A DNA stretch of 64,000 nucleotides from contig NZ_JAHXGQ010000004.1 in assembly GCF_019375475.1 (NCBI RefSeq), positions 248,001 to 312,000 on the forward strand, read 5' to 3'. Shown here piece by piece: positions 27,787-36,649 of the stretch. How positions within the stretch are numbered: the stretch's first letter is position 1; every line of letters starts with the position of its first letter. This DNA is from Saccharothrix obliqua (GTDB lineage Bacteria; Actinomycetota; Actinomycetes; Mycobacteriales; Pseudonocardiaceae). The translations under genes were made by a program, and so were the position numbers. The notes beneath the pieces were generated by a model. It was not told the origin of the DNA. It made no database searches and saw only the letters and a list, made by a program, of their open reading frames with translations.

Positions 27787-28959
27787 TCACACGACGTGCG
27801 CTTCCGGGCGGGTCGGCGCGCGGCCCGCGAACCGGTCGGCGGACAGCGGCGCCACGTCCAGGAACGGCGGCACGCCCAGGTGCAGGTCGCGGAGCACTTC
27901 GCCCACCGCCGGTGCCTGGAGGAACCCGTGGCCGGAGAACCCGGTGGCGTACAGGAAGTTCGACGGCGACGAGGCGCGGCCGATGAGCGCGTTGTGGTCG
28001 GGCGTCACCTCGTACAGGCCCGCCCAGCCGCTGTGCAGGCCGACGTCCAGCAGGCGGGGCGCGCGCCGCGCGATGGCGGACGTCAGGCGGGGCAGCCACT
28101 CGTCCGAGTAGGCGAGGTGGAAACCCGGCTCCTGCTCCGGGTCCGACATGCCGAGCAGCAGGCCGCGGCCCTCGCGGTGGAAGTAGAACGACGACGAGAA
28201 GTCGATGGTCATCGGCAGCGGGTCGGGCAGGTCCGGCACCGGCCCGGTGAACAGGATCTGCCGCCGCAGCGGCGTCACCGGCAGGTCCACTCCCGCCATC
28301 GCCCCGACCTCCCGCGACCACGCCCCGGCCGCGCACACCACGGTCCCGGTGCGGATGGCGCCCCGGTCGGTGCGCACCGCGCGGACCTCGTCGCCCACCA
28401 CGTCCAGGCCGACGACGGAGGTGCCCGTGAGCAGTGTCGCGCCCAGCCGGCGCGCCGCCGTCGCGTAGCCGAGCACCACGGCCTCCGGCGTGCAGTGGCC
28501 GTCGTCCGGCGAGAACGCGGCGGCGAGCACGTCGTCCGCGGCGATCAGCGGTGACAGCCGCCGCGCGGTGCGGCCGTCCACGATCCGGCTCGGCACGCCC
28601 AGCCGGTTCTGCACCGCCACGTGCCGCTCGAACGCCGCCACGTCGGCCGCCTCGGTGAGCAGGAAGAGGTAGCCGACGCGGTGCAGGTCGATCTCCTGGC
28701 CGGGTCGCTGCCCGAACCGGGCGAACGCCTCCAGGCTGCGCGCGCCGAGCAGGACGTTCAACTCGTCGGAGAACTGCGCCCGCACCCCGCCCGCCGCGCG
28801 GGACGTGGAGCCGGACCCCAACCCGGCCCGCTCCACCAGCACCACGTCCCGCACACCCGCCTCGGCGAGGTGGAACGCGGCACTCACCCCCACCACACCG
28901 CCGCCGACCACCACCACGGACGCCTCGGACGGCAACGGCTGGGTGCGTGTGGTGGCCAC
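27787..28959 (-). CDS. FAD-dependent oxidoreductase of the DAO family (sarcosine/amino-acid oxidase-like)
   Basis: The 390-aa product has an N-terminal Rossmann dinucleotide site (VVVVGGGVVGVSAAFHLAE), with the acidic VLVERAGLGSGSTSRAAGG following. The DAO-type C-terminus is GLYEVTPDHNALIG ... YATGFSGHGFLQAPAVGE, as in sarcosine oxidase beta and related amine oxidases. GTG 28959 follows AAAGGGACGCC. It probably oxidises the C-N bond of a secondary amine or amino acid. It sits 141 bp downstream of the importer operon on the same strand, so a role in breaking down the imported compound is possible but unproven. Confidence 0.9.
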   Translation of the reverse strand: MATTRTQPLPSEASVVVVGGGVVGVSAAFHLAEAGVRDVVLVERAGLGSGSTSRAAGGVRAQFSDELNVLLGARSLEAFARFGQRPGQEIDLHRVGYLFLLTEAADVAAFERHVAVQNRLGVPSRIVDGRTARRLSPLIAADDVLAAAFSPDDGHCTPEAVVLGYATAARRLGATLLTGTSVVGLDVVGDEVRAVRTDRGAIRTGTVVCAAGAWSREVGAMAGVDLPVTPLRRQILFTGPVPDLPDPLPMTIDFSSSFYFHREGRGLLLGMSDPEQEPGFHLAYSDEWLPRLTSAIARRAPRLLDVGLHSGWAGLYEVTPDHNALIGRASSPSNFLYATGFSGHGFLQAPAVGEVLRDLHLGVPPFLDVAPLSADRFAGRAPTRPEAHVV

Positions 28960-29100
28960 GGCGTCCCTTTCGTCGGGGGCTCGTCCTCATCGTGGTGGGC
29001 GGGAGCCGACCGCGTCCACCTGTCGCCCGGCGCACGCACGACCTCCGCCACCGACCTCACCCCGGCGAGAGGCGCGCCTCCCCCGCACCCGGCCACCACC

Positions 29101-29661
29101 TCACCGCCGCCACCCCAGGGCAGGCGCGACCTCCGCCACCACGCGGCTCAACGCGGCCACCGCCTCGTCCACGTCGGACGGCTCCAGCTCGGGCAGGAAC
29201 CAGCCGTCCCCGGTGAGCAGGTCGGCCAGCGCCGGGTCGGACACCGCGAACCGGGGCCGCGCGGCGGCAGCGGCGTAGGCGGCGGCCAGGTCGCGCCGCC
29301 CGACCACCAGCCCGTCGCCCGTGCGGCCCGCCCGCTCCGCCTCCGCCACGTCCCGCGCGGACCGCCACAGCCTGCCCGCGAGGACGGTGCCGTCCGCCCC
29401 GCCGAACAGGACGTCCCGCAGCACGTCCGGCTCGTCCACGCCGAGTTCCAGCACCGCGGCGTCCGGTCCGCCGGTCACCGCGCCCAGCCGCAGCCCCGGC
29501 GCGCGGACCGCCGCCGCGCCCAGGAACACCAGCGGTGCGGTCAGCGGCATGTCCACCCAACCCCCGTCGAAGCCCAGCCGGTAGGCGGCGGCGAAGACGT
29601 CCAGCAGCACGCGGGGCTCCACCGCGCCGCGTGACCGGAACCCCAGCTTGAACCCGCTCAC
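29101..29661 (-). CDS. Short luciferase-like (LLM) flavin oxidoreductase-related protein
   Basis: The 186-aa product begins like luciferase-like monooxygenases (FKLGFRSRG, AAYRLGFDGGWV) but is about half their usual ~330 aa. The middle barrel strands appear to be missing, while C-terminal segments resembling the LLM tail remain (DLAAAYAAAAARPRFAVSD). The GTG start overlaps the ATPase stop (GTGA). It is the last gene of the importer operon, where full-length LLM enzymes are often found with peptide-type ABC systems. It may be a degenerate remnant or a specialised small version. The family call is tentative. Confidence 0.55.
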   Translation of the reverse strand: MSGFKLGFRSRGAVEPRVLLDVFAAAYRLGFDGGWVDMPLTAPLVFLGAAAVRAPGLRLGAVTGGPDAAVLELGVDEPDVLRDVLFGGADGTVLAGRLWRSARDVAEAERAGRTGDGLVVGRRDLAAAYAAAAARPRFAVSDPALADLLTGDGWFLPELEPSDVDEAVAALSRVVAEVAPALGWRR

Positions 29662-30440
29662 CCGATCTCCTCCGGCAACCGCGGCACGGCGTCCACCAAC
29701 GCCCTCGTGCGCGGGTGGCGCGGCGCGTGCAGGACCTCCTCCGCCGGACCGCTCTCGACGACCTCACCGTCCGCCAGCACCAGCAGCCGGTCGCACAACC
29801 GCCGCACCACGCCGATGTCGTGCGACACCAGCACCAGCGACAGCCCGAACCGGTCGCACAGCCCGGCGACCAGGTCGACCACCCGCGCCCGCACCGAGGC
29901 GTCCAGCGCGGCGAACGGCTCGTCCGCCACCAGCACCCGCGGGTTCGGGGCCAGCGCGCGGGCGAGCGCGATCCGCTGCCGCTGCCCGCCGGAGAACTCG
30001 TGCGGGTACCGGGTGACCACGTCCGGGTCGAGGCCGACCGCGGCCAGCACCTCGGCCACCCGCCGGTCGTGGTCACCGGGCACCGCCAGGCACGCCAACG
30101 GCTCGGCCACGATCTCCCGCACCACGTGCCGCGGGTTCAGCGAGCCGTACGGGTCCTGGAGCACCACCTGCACCTCGCGGCGGAACCACGTCAGGTCACG
30201 ACCGGCGACCACGCGACCCCGGTACCGGACGTCGCCCGCGTCCGGCCGGTCCAGCCCGAGCAGCAGGCGCACCAGCGTCGACTTGCCGGAGCCGGACTCG
30301 CCGACCACACCCAACCGACCGCCCTCCGCCAGGGACAGGCTCACGTCCCGCACCGCGTGCCGCCGCGGCGCGCGCTCGAACACCCGTCGGCGCGGCAGTC
30401 GGAACGACCGGTGCAGCCCGGTCGCCGCCAGCAGGGTCAC
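29658..30440 (-). CDS. Oligopeptide-type ABC transporter ATP-binding protein (OppF/DppF-like)
   Basis: The 260-aa product has Walker A GESGSGKST, Q-loop VVLQDPYGSLNPR, signature FSGGQRQRIALARAL, Walker B RVLVADEPFAALD and H-loop VLVSHD. The DPYGSLNPR segment is typical of the F-type subunit of oligopeptide/nickel importers. GTG 30440 overlaps the stop of the D-type ATPase gene. It should energise import together with its neighbour. Confidence 0.93.
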   Translation of the reverse strand: MTLLAATGLHRSFRLPRRRVFERAPRRHAVRDVSLSLAEGGRLGVVGESGSGKSTLVRLLLGLDRPDAGDVRYRGRVVAGRDLTWFRREVQVVLQDPYGSLNPRHVVREIVAEPLACLAVPGDHDRRVAEVLAAVGLDPDVVTRYPHEFSGGQRQRIALARALAPNPRVLVADEPFAALDASVRARVVDLVAGLCDRFGLSLVLVSHDIGVVRRLCDRLLVLADGEVVESGPAEEVLHAPRHPRTRALVDAVPRLPEEIG

Positions 30441-31231
30441 GGCGCCACCTCCCGTCGTCGGAACGCCCCGGCACGCGCCAGGGCCAGCAGTTCCCGCGTC
30501 ACCGGGTGCGCGGGCGCACGCAGCACGTCGGCCAGCGCGCCGCCCTCCAGCAGCCGCCCACCACCCAGCACGAGCACCCGCCGCACCATGTGCGCCAGCA
30601 CGGCCAAATCGTGCGTGATGAACAGCAACGCCATGCCCTCCTCGGCCACGAGTCCGGCCAGCAGCCGCAGCACGCCCGCCTGCACGGTCGTGTCGAGCGC
30701 GGTGGTCGGCTCGTCCGCCACCAGCAACGCCGGGCGGCACGCCAGCGCGATGGCGAGGCCGACCCGCTGCCGCTGCCCGCCGGACAACTGGTGCGGGAAC
30801 GCCCGCACCACGCGCTCGGGATCGGGCAGCCCGACCTTCGCCGCCAGCTCCACCGCCCCGGCCGACGCCGCCTTCCGCGACATGCCCCGGTGCGCGCGCA
30901 ACGGCCACGCGATCTGCCTGCCCACGCGCATCAACGGGTCGAGCGCGGTGCGTGGTTCCTGGAACACCATCGCGATCCGCGACCCACGCACCGCCGACAG
31001 CTCCCGGTCGGAACGGCCGAGCAGGTCCACGCCGGCCAGCCGCACGCCGCCCTCGACCGTCATCCCCGCGGGCAGCAGACCCAGCAACGCCAGGGCCGTC
31101 AGCGACTTGCCCGACCCCGAGCCACCGACCAACCCGACCCGCTCGCCCGCGCCCACCGCGAAGTCCAGGCCGTCCAGCAGCACCCGGTCACCGGACCGCA
31201 CGGTCAGGCCGGCCACCTCCAGCAGGCTCAC
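30437..31231 (-). CDS. Oligopeptide-type ABC transporter ATP-binding protein (OppD/DppD-like)
   Basis: The 264-aa product has Walker A GGSGSGKSL, Q-loop MVFQEPRTALDPL, signature LSGGQRQRVGLAIAL, Walker B ALLVADEPTTALD and H-loop LFITHD. Ser or Thr normally follows Lys-Ser in Walker A; Leu here is a mild variant. The GTG start overlaps the permease stop. It pairs with the OppF-like ATPase as the usual heterodimer of peptide importers. Confidence 0.93.
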   Translation of the reverse strand: MSLLEVAGLTVRSGDRVLLDGLDFAVGAGERVGLVGGSGSGKSLTALALLGLLPAGMTVEGGVRLAGVDLLGRSDRELSAVRGSRIAMVFQEPRTALDPLMRVGRQIAWPLRAHRGMSRKAASAGAVELAAKVGLPDPERVVRAFPHQLSGGQRQRVGLAIALACRPALLVADEPTTALDTTVQAGVLRLLAGLVAEEGMALLFITHDLAVLAHMVRRVLVLGGGRLLEGGALADVLRAPAHPVTRELLALARAGAFRRREVAP

Positions 31232-32058
31232 CGGGCCGCCACCGCCCGGGGGTCGCCGGCGTCCCGCAGGGCGTCGCCGAGCAGGTTGCAGCCGAGCACG
31301 GTCACCGCGACGGCGACACCCGGCCAGATCACCAGCAGCGGCCGGGCGGCGAGGTGGGCCTGCTGCTCGTGCAGCATCCCGCCCCACGACGGGGAGGACG
31401 GCGACGCGCCGTACCCGAGGTAGGTCAACGCCGCTTCGGCCAGCACCGCCAGCGCCATCACCAGCGACAGCTGCACGACCAGCGTCGGTGCGACGTTCGG
31501 CAGCAGGTGCCGCCGGACGATCCGCCCGGTGCGCGCGCCGGACGCCCGTGCCGCCAGGACGTAATCGCTGCCCAGCACGGAAAGCAGCTCCGCTCGCGTC
31601 ACGCGTGCCACGCCGACGCCGAAGCCGATGCCGATCGCCGCCACCACCGTGGCGAGCGAACTGCCGTACACCGCCGACAACACCATCGCGAGCAGCAGCG
31701 TCGGGAACGCCACCAGGACGTCGATCAGCCCCACCGCCGACGCGCGCAACGGGCGAGGTGCGAGCACCGCCGCCAACGCGAGCGCGACACCCACCACGGC
31801 CGCGACCGCCGCCGACGCCACCGCCGCGACCAGCGTGCCACCCGCGCCCGCGAGCAGTTGGCTGAACTGGTCGCGCCCGATGCGGTCGGTGCCCAGCAGG
31901 TGCCCCTCCCGCAACGGCGGCAGCCACGCCCGCGCAGGGTCGGCGGCCCGCGGGTCGAACGGCGTCCACCAGTACGACACCACGCCGCCCACCACCAGCA
32001 GGCCCAGCACGGCCAACCCGAACACGCCGCCCGGGCGGCGCAGCACCACGCGCGTCAC
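31228..32058 (-). CDS. ABC importer permease (DppC/OppC-like)
   Basis: The 276-aa product has about six helices. The EAA-type cytoplasmic loop is VLAARASGARTGRIVRRHLLPN, and an N-terminal GTDRIGRDQFSQLLAG segment characterises the C-type permease of peptide/nickel importers. It forms a heterodimer with the B-type permease encoded immediately upstream. The GTG start at 32058 overlaps that gene's stop. Confidence 0.92.
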   Translation of the reverse strand: MTRVVLRRPGGVFGLAVLGLLVVGGVVSYWWTPFDPRAADPARAWLPPLREGHLLGTDRIGRDQFSQLLAGAGGTLVAAVASAAVAAVVGVALALAAVLAPRPLRASAVGLIDVLVAFPTLLLAMVLSAVYGSSLATVVAAIGIGFGVGVARVTRAELLSVLGSDYVLAARASGARTGRIVRRHLLPNVAPTLVVQLSLVMALAVLAEAALTYLGYGASPSSPSWGGMLHEQQAHLAARPLLVIWPGVAVAVTVLGCNLLGDALRDAGDPRAVAAR

Positions 32059-33005
32059 CGCGGCTCCCGCAGCCGCGGGTCGATCAGCCGGTGCGCCACG
32101 TCCACCAGGAAACCGATCACCAGCACCACCGCCACCAGCAGGAACACCTCGCCCTGCACCTTGACCAGGTCGCGGTTGCCGACATCGGCCACCAGCATCG
32201 AACCCACACCGGGCAGGGCGAACACCCGCTCCACCACGACCGCGCCGACCAGCAGCGCCGCCAGTTGCAGCCCCAGCACGGACACCACGGGCAGCGCGGC
32301 GTTGCGGAAACCGTGCCGCCACAACGCCCGGCCCCTGGTGAGCCCGGTGGCCCGCGCGGTGCGGAGGTGGTCGGCGTGCAGCACGCCGACCACCGCCGAC
32401 CGCACGAACCGCAGCAGCACCGCCCCCTCGGTGAGCCCGAGCGCGACGCACGGCAGCACCAGCGCGCGCGCCGCCGCGCCGGGATCGGCCCAGCCGTCGA
32501 CCGGGAAGCCCTGCGCGGGCAGCCAACCCAGCCGCACCGAGAACACCAGCACCAGCACGAGGCCGAGCCACAGGGTCGGCACCGCGACGCCCACCTGCGC
32601 CAGCGCGGAGATGCCCGTGCCGACCGCCGTCCGCGACCGCAACGCCGCCCACGTCCCGAGCGGCACGGCCACGACGAGCGCCACCACCACCCCTCCGGCC
32701 GCGAGCGGTCCGGTCACCTGGAGCTTCCGCCCGAGTTCCGCGCCGACCGACGACCCGTTGAGCTGCGAGCGACCCAGGTCGCCACGCGCCACCCCGGCCA
32801 GCCACGACGCGTACTGCTCGACCAGGGGCCGGTCCAGGCCCAGGTCGGCGCGGATCGCCGCCAACCGCTCCGGCTCCGCCCGCAACCCGCCGATCGTGGC
32901 GGCCACGTCGCCGGGCAGCAGGCGCAGCAACGTGAAGACGAGCACGCCGGCCGCCGCCAGCGACAGCACCAGCAACCCGGTGCGGCGCACCAGGTACCAC
33001 GTCAC
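32055..33005 (-). CDS. ABC importer permease (DppB/OppB-like)
   Basis: The 316-aa product opens with YLVRRTGLLVLSLAAAGVLVF and has the B-type marks LLPGDVAATIGG, LGLDRPLVEQYASWL and the coupling loop LRTARATGLTRGRALWRHGFRN. It has six predicted helices with a large periplasmic loop after the first. GTG 33005 overlaps the binding-protein stop. Confidence 0.92.
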   Translation of the reverse strand: MTWYLVRRTGLLVLSLAAAGVLVFTLLRLLPGDVAATIGGLRAEPERLAAIRADLGLDRPLVEQYASWLAGVARGDLGRSQLNGSSVGAELGRKLQVTGPLAAGGVVVALVVAVPLGTWAALRSRTAVGTGISALAQVGVAVPTLWLGLVLVLVFSVRLGWLPAQGFPVDGWADPGAAARALVLPCVALGLTEGAVLLRFVRSAVVGVLHADHLRTARATGLTRGRALWRHGFRNAALPVVSVLGLQLAALLVGAVVVERVFALPGVGSMLVADVGNRDLVKVQGEVFLLVAVVLVIGFLVDVAHRLIDPRLREPR

Positions 33006-34546
33006 CGGGCCACCGCCAGCGCGGACAGGTCGTAGCGGTTGCTGGTCTGCGCCACCGGCACGCCGTACACGCCCTCGCGCACCACCGTGTGCGTCTGGTT
33101 GAGGAACAGCCAGTCCGCGGCGGCGTCCTCGGTGATCCGCCGCGCGACCTTCTTCAGCAACCCGTCGCGCTCCGCGTCGCTCGCGGCGGACCGCGCACCC
33201 GCGAACCACTCGCGCACCTGCTCGTCGGCGTAGCCGAAGTAGTAACCGGGTTTGGTGAAGTTCACCAGGTCCCGCGGTTCGGCGTGGTCCACGAGGCTGA
33301 GTTCGAAGTCCTTGTCCCGGTACACCCGCGACAGCCACGTCTGGAACTCGACCTGCCGCACGGTGAGCGTGATCCCGGCTTCCTTCAGGTTGGACACCAG
33401 GACGTCGCCGATCGACCGCGGGTAGATCGACGGCACGGTGAGCGTCACGGCCAGCCCGTCCGGGAAACCGGCCCGCGCCAACAACTCCCGGGCGCCGCCC
33501 GGGTCGTGCGCGTCGATCCCGGTCAGGTCCTCGTACCAGGGGTCCTGCGGCGGGACCGCGCTGCCGATCAGCGTGCCCGCGCCGACCGCGCCCACGACGT
33601 CCCGCTTGTCGATCGCCCGCCGGATCGCGCGCCGCACGTCCGGGTCGTCGAACGGGGCGCGGGTCGCGTTGAACGCCAGCGTGTACTTGTCGGTGGTGGT
33701 GCCGCGCAGGACGGTGAAACCGCCACCGGTGAACGGTCGCAGCAGCGTCGGGTCGGCCGCGGTCTGCACGTCGGTCTGCCCGGTCCGCTGGGCGTTGTCG
33801 GCGGCGTTGGGGTCCGGGATGTAGTGGAACACCACCTGCGCCACCTTGGGCCGCGCGCCCCGGTAGTCGGGGTTGCGGCGCAACGTGATGGTGGCGCCGC
33901 GGTTCCACCCGGCGAGCGTGAACGGCCCGGTGCCGTTGGCCGCGCCGTCCAGCGACGCGAAGTCCGTGCCCCGCCGGTAGACGACGCCACCGCGCTGGGC
34001 GAGGTTCCACAGCAGGAACGTGTCGCGCTGCCGCAACGACACCACGACGGTGGCCGGGTCGGGTGCGGTGACCGACGCGATGGCGTCGAAGTCCGCCGCG
34101 TACACGCCCTTCGAGCCGGGCGCGGTCTGCTGCTCCAGCGACCACACGACGTCCGCCGCCGTGAGCGGAGTGCCGTCGTGGAACCGCGCGCCGGAGACGA
34201 GGCGGAAGGTGTACGTGAGCCCGTCCGGCGACGCGGTGTGCGACTCGGCGAGCCGCGGCACGATCCGGTCGCCGTCGTCGGGGTCCACCGACAGCAGGCC
34301 CTCGTACACGTTGTCCAGCAACACCTGGTCGAGCGCGGCGCCGGCCGTGCCGAACAGGTTCAGGCTGGTGGGTTCGAGCACCGCCCGCACGTTCGCGGTG
34401 GCGTCCAGGTCCAGCCGGTCGTCCGGCGGGGTGGCCTCCTGGCCGCTCGCGACCGGACCGGGGTCGACGGCGTCACCCGTGCCGCACGCCGCGGTGCACA
34501 GGGCCGCCGCGATCAGGGCAGCCGGGATCCGGGCCAGGCGTCGCAT
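33002..34546 (-). CDS. ABC importer substrate-binding lipoprotein (SBP family 5)
   Basis: The 514-aa product has a lipoprotein signal with lipobox ending at Cys21 (CTAACG). The cluster C binding fold follows, with LAESHTASPDGLTYTFRL, ARFHDGTPLTAADVVWSL and later FDDPDVRRAIRRAIDKRDVV. These proteins bind oligopeptides, nickel chelates, opines or other medium-sized ligands; the ligand is not predictable here. ATG 34546 has GAGGAGG upstream, the strongest ribosome site of the operon, as expected for the most abundant subunit. Four transport genes and the LLM-like gene follow with 4-bp overlaps. Confidence 0.93.
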   Translation of the reverse strand: MRRLARIPAALIAAALCTAACGTGDAVDPGPVASGQEATPPDDRLDLDATANVRAVLEPTSLNLFGTAGAALDQVLLDNVYEGLLSVDPDDGDRIVPRLAESHTASPDGLTYTFRLVSGARFHDGTPLTAADVVWSLEQQTAPGSKGVYAADFDAIASVTAPDPATVVVSLRQRDTFLLWNLAQRGGVVYRRGTDFASLDGAANGTGPFTLAGWNRGATITLRRNPDYRGARPKVAQVVFHYIPDPNAADNAQRTGQTDVQTAADPTLLRPFTGGGFTVLRGTTTDKYTLAFNATRAPFDDPDVRRAIRRAIDKRDVVGAVGAGTLIGSAVPPQDPWYEDLTGIDAHDPGGARELLARAGFPDGLAVTLTVPSIYPRSIGDVLVSNLKEAGITLTVRQVEFQTWLSRVYRDKDFELSLVDHAEPRDLVNFTKPGYYFGYADEQVREWFAGARSAASDAERDGLLKKVARRITEDAAADWLFLNQTHTVVREGVYGVPVAQTSNRYDLSALAVAR

Positions 34547-34566
34547 GGTCCTCCTCGGTGCGGGCG

Positions 34567-35370
34567 TCAGCCCGTGTGCGCGGCGACGAACTCGGCGAAC
34601 ACCCGGTGCACGTCGTCGCGGTCGAGTTCGTTCAGGACGTTGTGGCGGTCGTCGGGGAAGACGGTGACGTGGCCGTCCGGCAGCTCCTCGGCGGCGCGGA
34701 CGGCGTGCTCGGCGGACGCGATGTCGTCCTCCGCGCCGTGCAGCAGCAGGACCGGCAGGCGCAACGCGCCCACCGCGGCGTGCAGCCGGGGCGCCGCCGC
34801 GGTCAACGCGTGCAGCGTTTCCCGCCGCAGGCCGCCCTGCCAGGTCAGCGGGTCCTCGCGGATCCGCTGGGCGTGAGCGGGGTGGCGGGTCAGCTCGCCC
34901 GGGTCCTTGCGCAGGTCCCACGGGTCGACACCGGACGCGAGCAACGCGGCCAGTGGCGAGTACCCGGGCAGCAGGGACGCGCCGCTCAGCACCAGCGCGT
35001 CCGGCGCGTCGGCGGTGCCCACGAGTTGTTCCGCGGTGAGCAGGGCGGCCACCGTCGCGCCGAGCGAGTGGCCCGCGAGCACCACCGGCAGGCCGGGGTG
35101 TTCCGCGCGGGCCAGGCGCAACGACGTGGCGGCGTCCGCGACGAGGTCGTCCACCGAGTCGACCAGCACCCGCACGCCCTCGCTCCGGCCGTGACCCGCG
35201 TGGTCGTGCGCCCAGAACGCGAACCCGGCGGAGCCCAGCGCGGCGGCCAGCGCGTCGTAGCTGCCGATGTGCTCGCCCAGGCCGTGCAGGAAGACCACCA
35301 GCGCCGAGGGTTCCGGCGGCGACCACCGTCCGAAGTGGATCGTCCCGGTGCGGCCCGCGAACTCACCCAT
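34567..35370 (-). CDS. Alpha/beta hydrolase, monoacylglycerol-lipase-like
   Basis: The 267-aa product has the oxyanion HGLGE (29-33), nucleophile elbow AGHSLGA (Ser102), acid strand LLLHGAEDD and catalytic His in DDRHNVLNE. HDHAGHGRSEG and this order of motifs are typical of the lysophospholipase/MGLL (Hydrolase_4) group. It overlaps the MetY gene by 8 bp and lies 20 bp upstream of the binding-protein gene, so it is part of the same transcript. It may release an ester or thioester from the imported compound. The substrate is unknown. Confidence 0.88.
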   Translation of the reverse strand: MGEFAGRTGTIHFGRWSPPEPSALVVFLHGLGEHIGSYDALAAALGSAGFAFWAHDHAGHGRSEGVRVLVDSVDDLVADAATSLRLARAEHPGLPVVLAGHSLGATVAALLTAEQLVGTADAPDALVLSGASLLPGYSPLAALLASGVDPWDLRKDPGELTRHPAHAQRIREDPLTWQGGLRRETLHALTAAAPRLHAAVGALRLPVLLLHGAEDDIASAEHAVRAAEELPDGHVTVFPDDRHNVLNELDRDDVHRVFAEFVAAHTG

Positions 35371-36649
35371 CGGCCAGTCCCCGGTCCAGGTCCGCGACCA
35401 GGTCGGCGACGCCCTCGATGCCGACCGAGAGCCGCACCAGGCCGGGCGTGACGCCGCTCGCCCGCTGCTGCTCCGGCGAGAGCTGGGCGTGCGTGGTGGA
35501 CGCCGGGTGGATCACCAGGCTGCGCACGTCGCCGATGTTGGCCAGATGGCTGAACAGCTCCAGCCGGTCCACCAGCCGCCGACCCGCCGCCGCGCCGCCC
35601 GCCAGCTCGAACGCCACCACCGCGCCCGCGCCGAGCGGCAGGTACCGCTTCGCCGCGTCGTGCCAGCGGTTGCCGGCGAGCCCGGCGTAGTGGACCCCGG
35701 ACACCTCCGGCCGCGTGGCGAGCCACCCGGCGACCGCCTCGGCGTTGGCCACGTGCCGCGTCATCCGCAGCGACAGCGTCTCGATCCCCTGGAGCAGCAG
35801 GAAGCTGGTGAACGGCGACACCGCCGGACCGAGGTCGCGGACCAGTTTCGCGCGCAGCCGCAACGCGTACGCCAGGTCGCCGAAATCCGTCCCGAACACC
35901 ACGCCGCGGTAGCTCGGGTCGGGCTGGTTGAACCGCGGCCAGCGCGCGGGGTCGGCGGTGAAGTCGAACCGGCCGCCGTCCACCACGACCCCGCCGATGC
36001 CGGTGCCGTGGCCGGACAGGAACTTGGTGGTGGAGTGCACCACGATGTCGGCCCCGTGCTCGAACGGCCGGCACAGGTACGGCGTGGGCACGGTGTTGTC
36101 GACGACCAGCGGCACGCCCGCGTCGTGCGCCACGTCCGCGACCGCCGCCACGTCCAGCACGTTGCCGAGCGAGTTGCCGATGCTCTCCGCGTACAGGGCT
36201 CTGGTGCCGGGCCGGATCGCGGCACGCCACTCGCCGAGGTCGTCCGGGTCGCGCACGAAGCCCACCTCGATCCCGAGGTCGGGGAAGGTGTGCGCGAACA
36301 GGTTGTACGTGCCGCCGTACAGCGCCGACGACGCCACCACGTGATCGCCGGCACGCGCGAGGTTCAGCAACGCCAGCGTGGACGCGGCCTGACCGCTGGC
36401 GACGGCGACCGCCGCCACCCCGCCCTCCAGGTCGGCGATGCGCTCCTCCGCCACCTGCGTGGTCGGGTTCGACAACCGCGTGTAGGCGTGGGATTCCAGG
36501 TCGCGCAGCGCGAACGCCTCGGCGGCGTGCTCGGCGCTGTCGAAGGCGAACGACGTCGTCTGGTAGATCGGCGTGGCCCGCGCGCCGGTCACCGGGTCGG
36601 GCCGCGCGCCGGCGTGGACCTGGCGCGTCTCGAACGACCAGCCGGTCAT
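35363..36649 (-). CDS. metY: O-acetylhomoserine sulfhydrylase-type PLP enzyme (MetY family)
   Basis: The 428-aa product of the Cys/Met-metabolism PLP family opens with [20 protein letters not shown]. It continues [22 protein letters not shown], the PLP lysine in [10 protein letters not shown], and C-terminal [15 protein letters not shown] and [11 protein letters not shown]. Length and order fit O-acetylhomoserine aminocarboxypropyltransferase, which fixes sulfide or methanethiol into homocysteine or methionine. ATG 36649 overlaps the oxygenase stop (ATGA). With the upstream oxygenase, downstream importer and shortened LLM gene, it suggests recovery of sulfur from an organic source. A different gamma-substituted amino acid product is possible. 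Confidence 0.9.
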   Translation of the reverse strand: MTGWSFETRQVHAGARPDPVTGARATPIYQTTSFAFDSAEHAAEAFALRDLESHAYTRLSNPTTQVAEERIADLEGGVAAVAVASGQAASTLALLNLARAGDHVVASSALYGGTYNLFAHTFPDLGIEVGFVRDPDDLGEWRAAIRPGTRALYAESIGNSLGNVLDVAAVADVAHDAGVPLVVDNTVPTPYLCRPFEHGADIVVHSTTKFLSGHGTGIGGVVVDGGRFDFTADPARWPRFNQPDPSYRGVVFGTDFGDLAYALRLRAKLVRDLGPAVSPFTSFLLLQGIETLSLRMTRHVANAEAVAGWLATRPEVSGVHYAGLAGNRWHDAAKRYLPLGAGAVVAFELAGGAAAGRRLVDRLELFSHLANIGDVRSLVIHPASTTHAQLSPEQQRASGVTPGLVRLSVGIEGVADLVADLDRGLADG

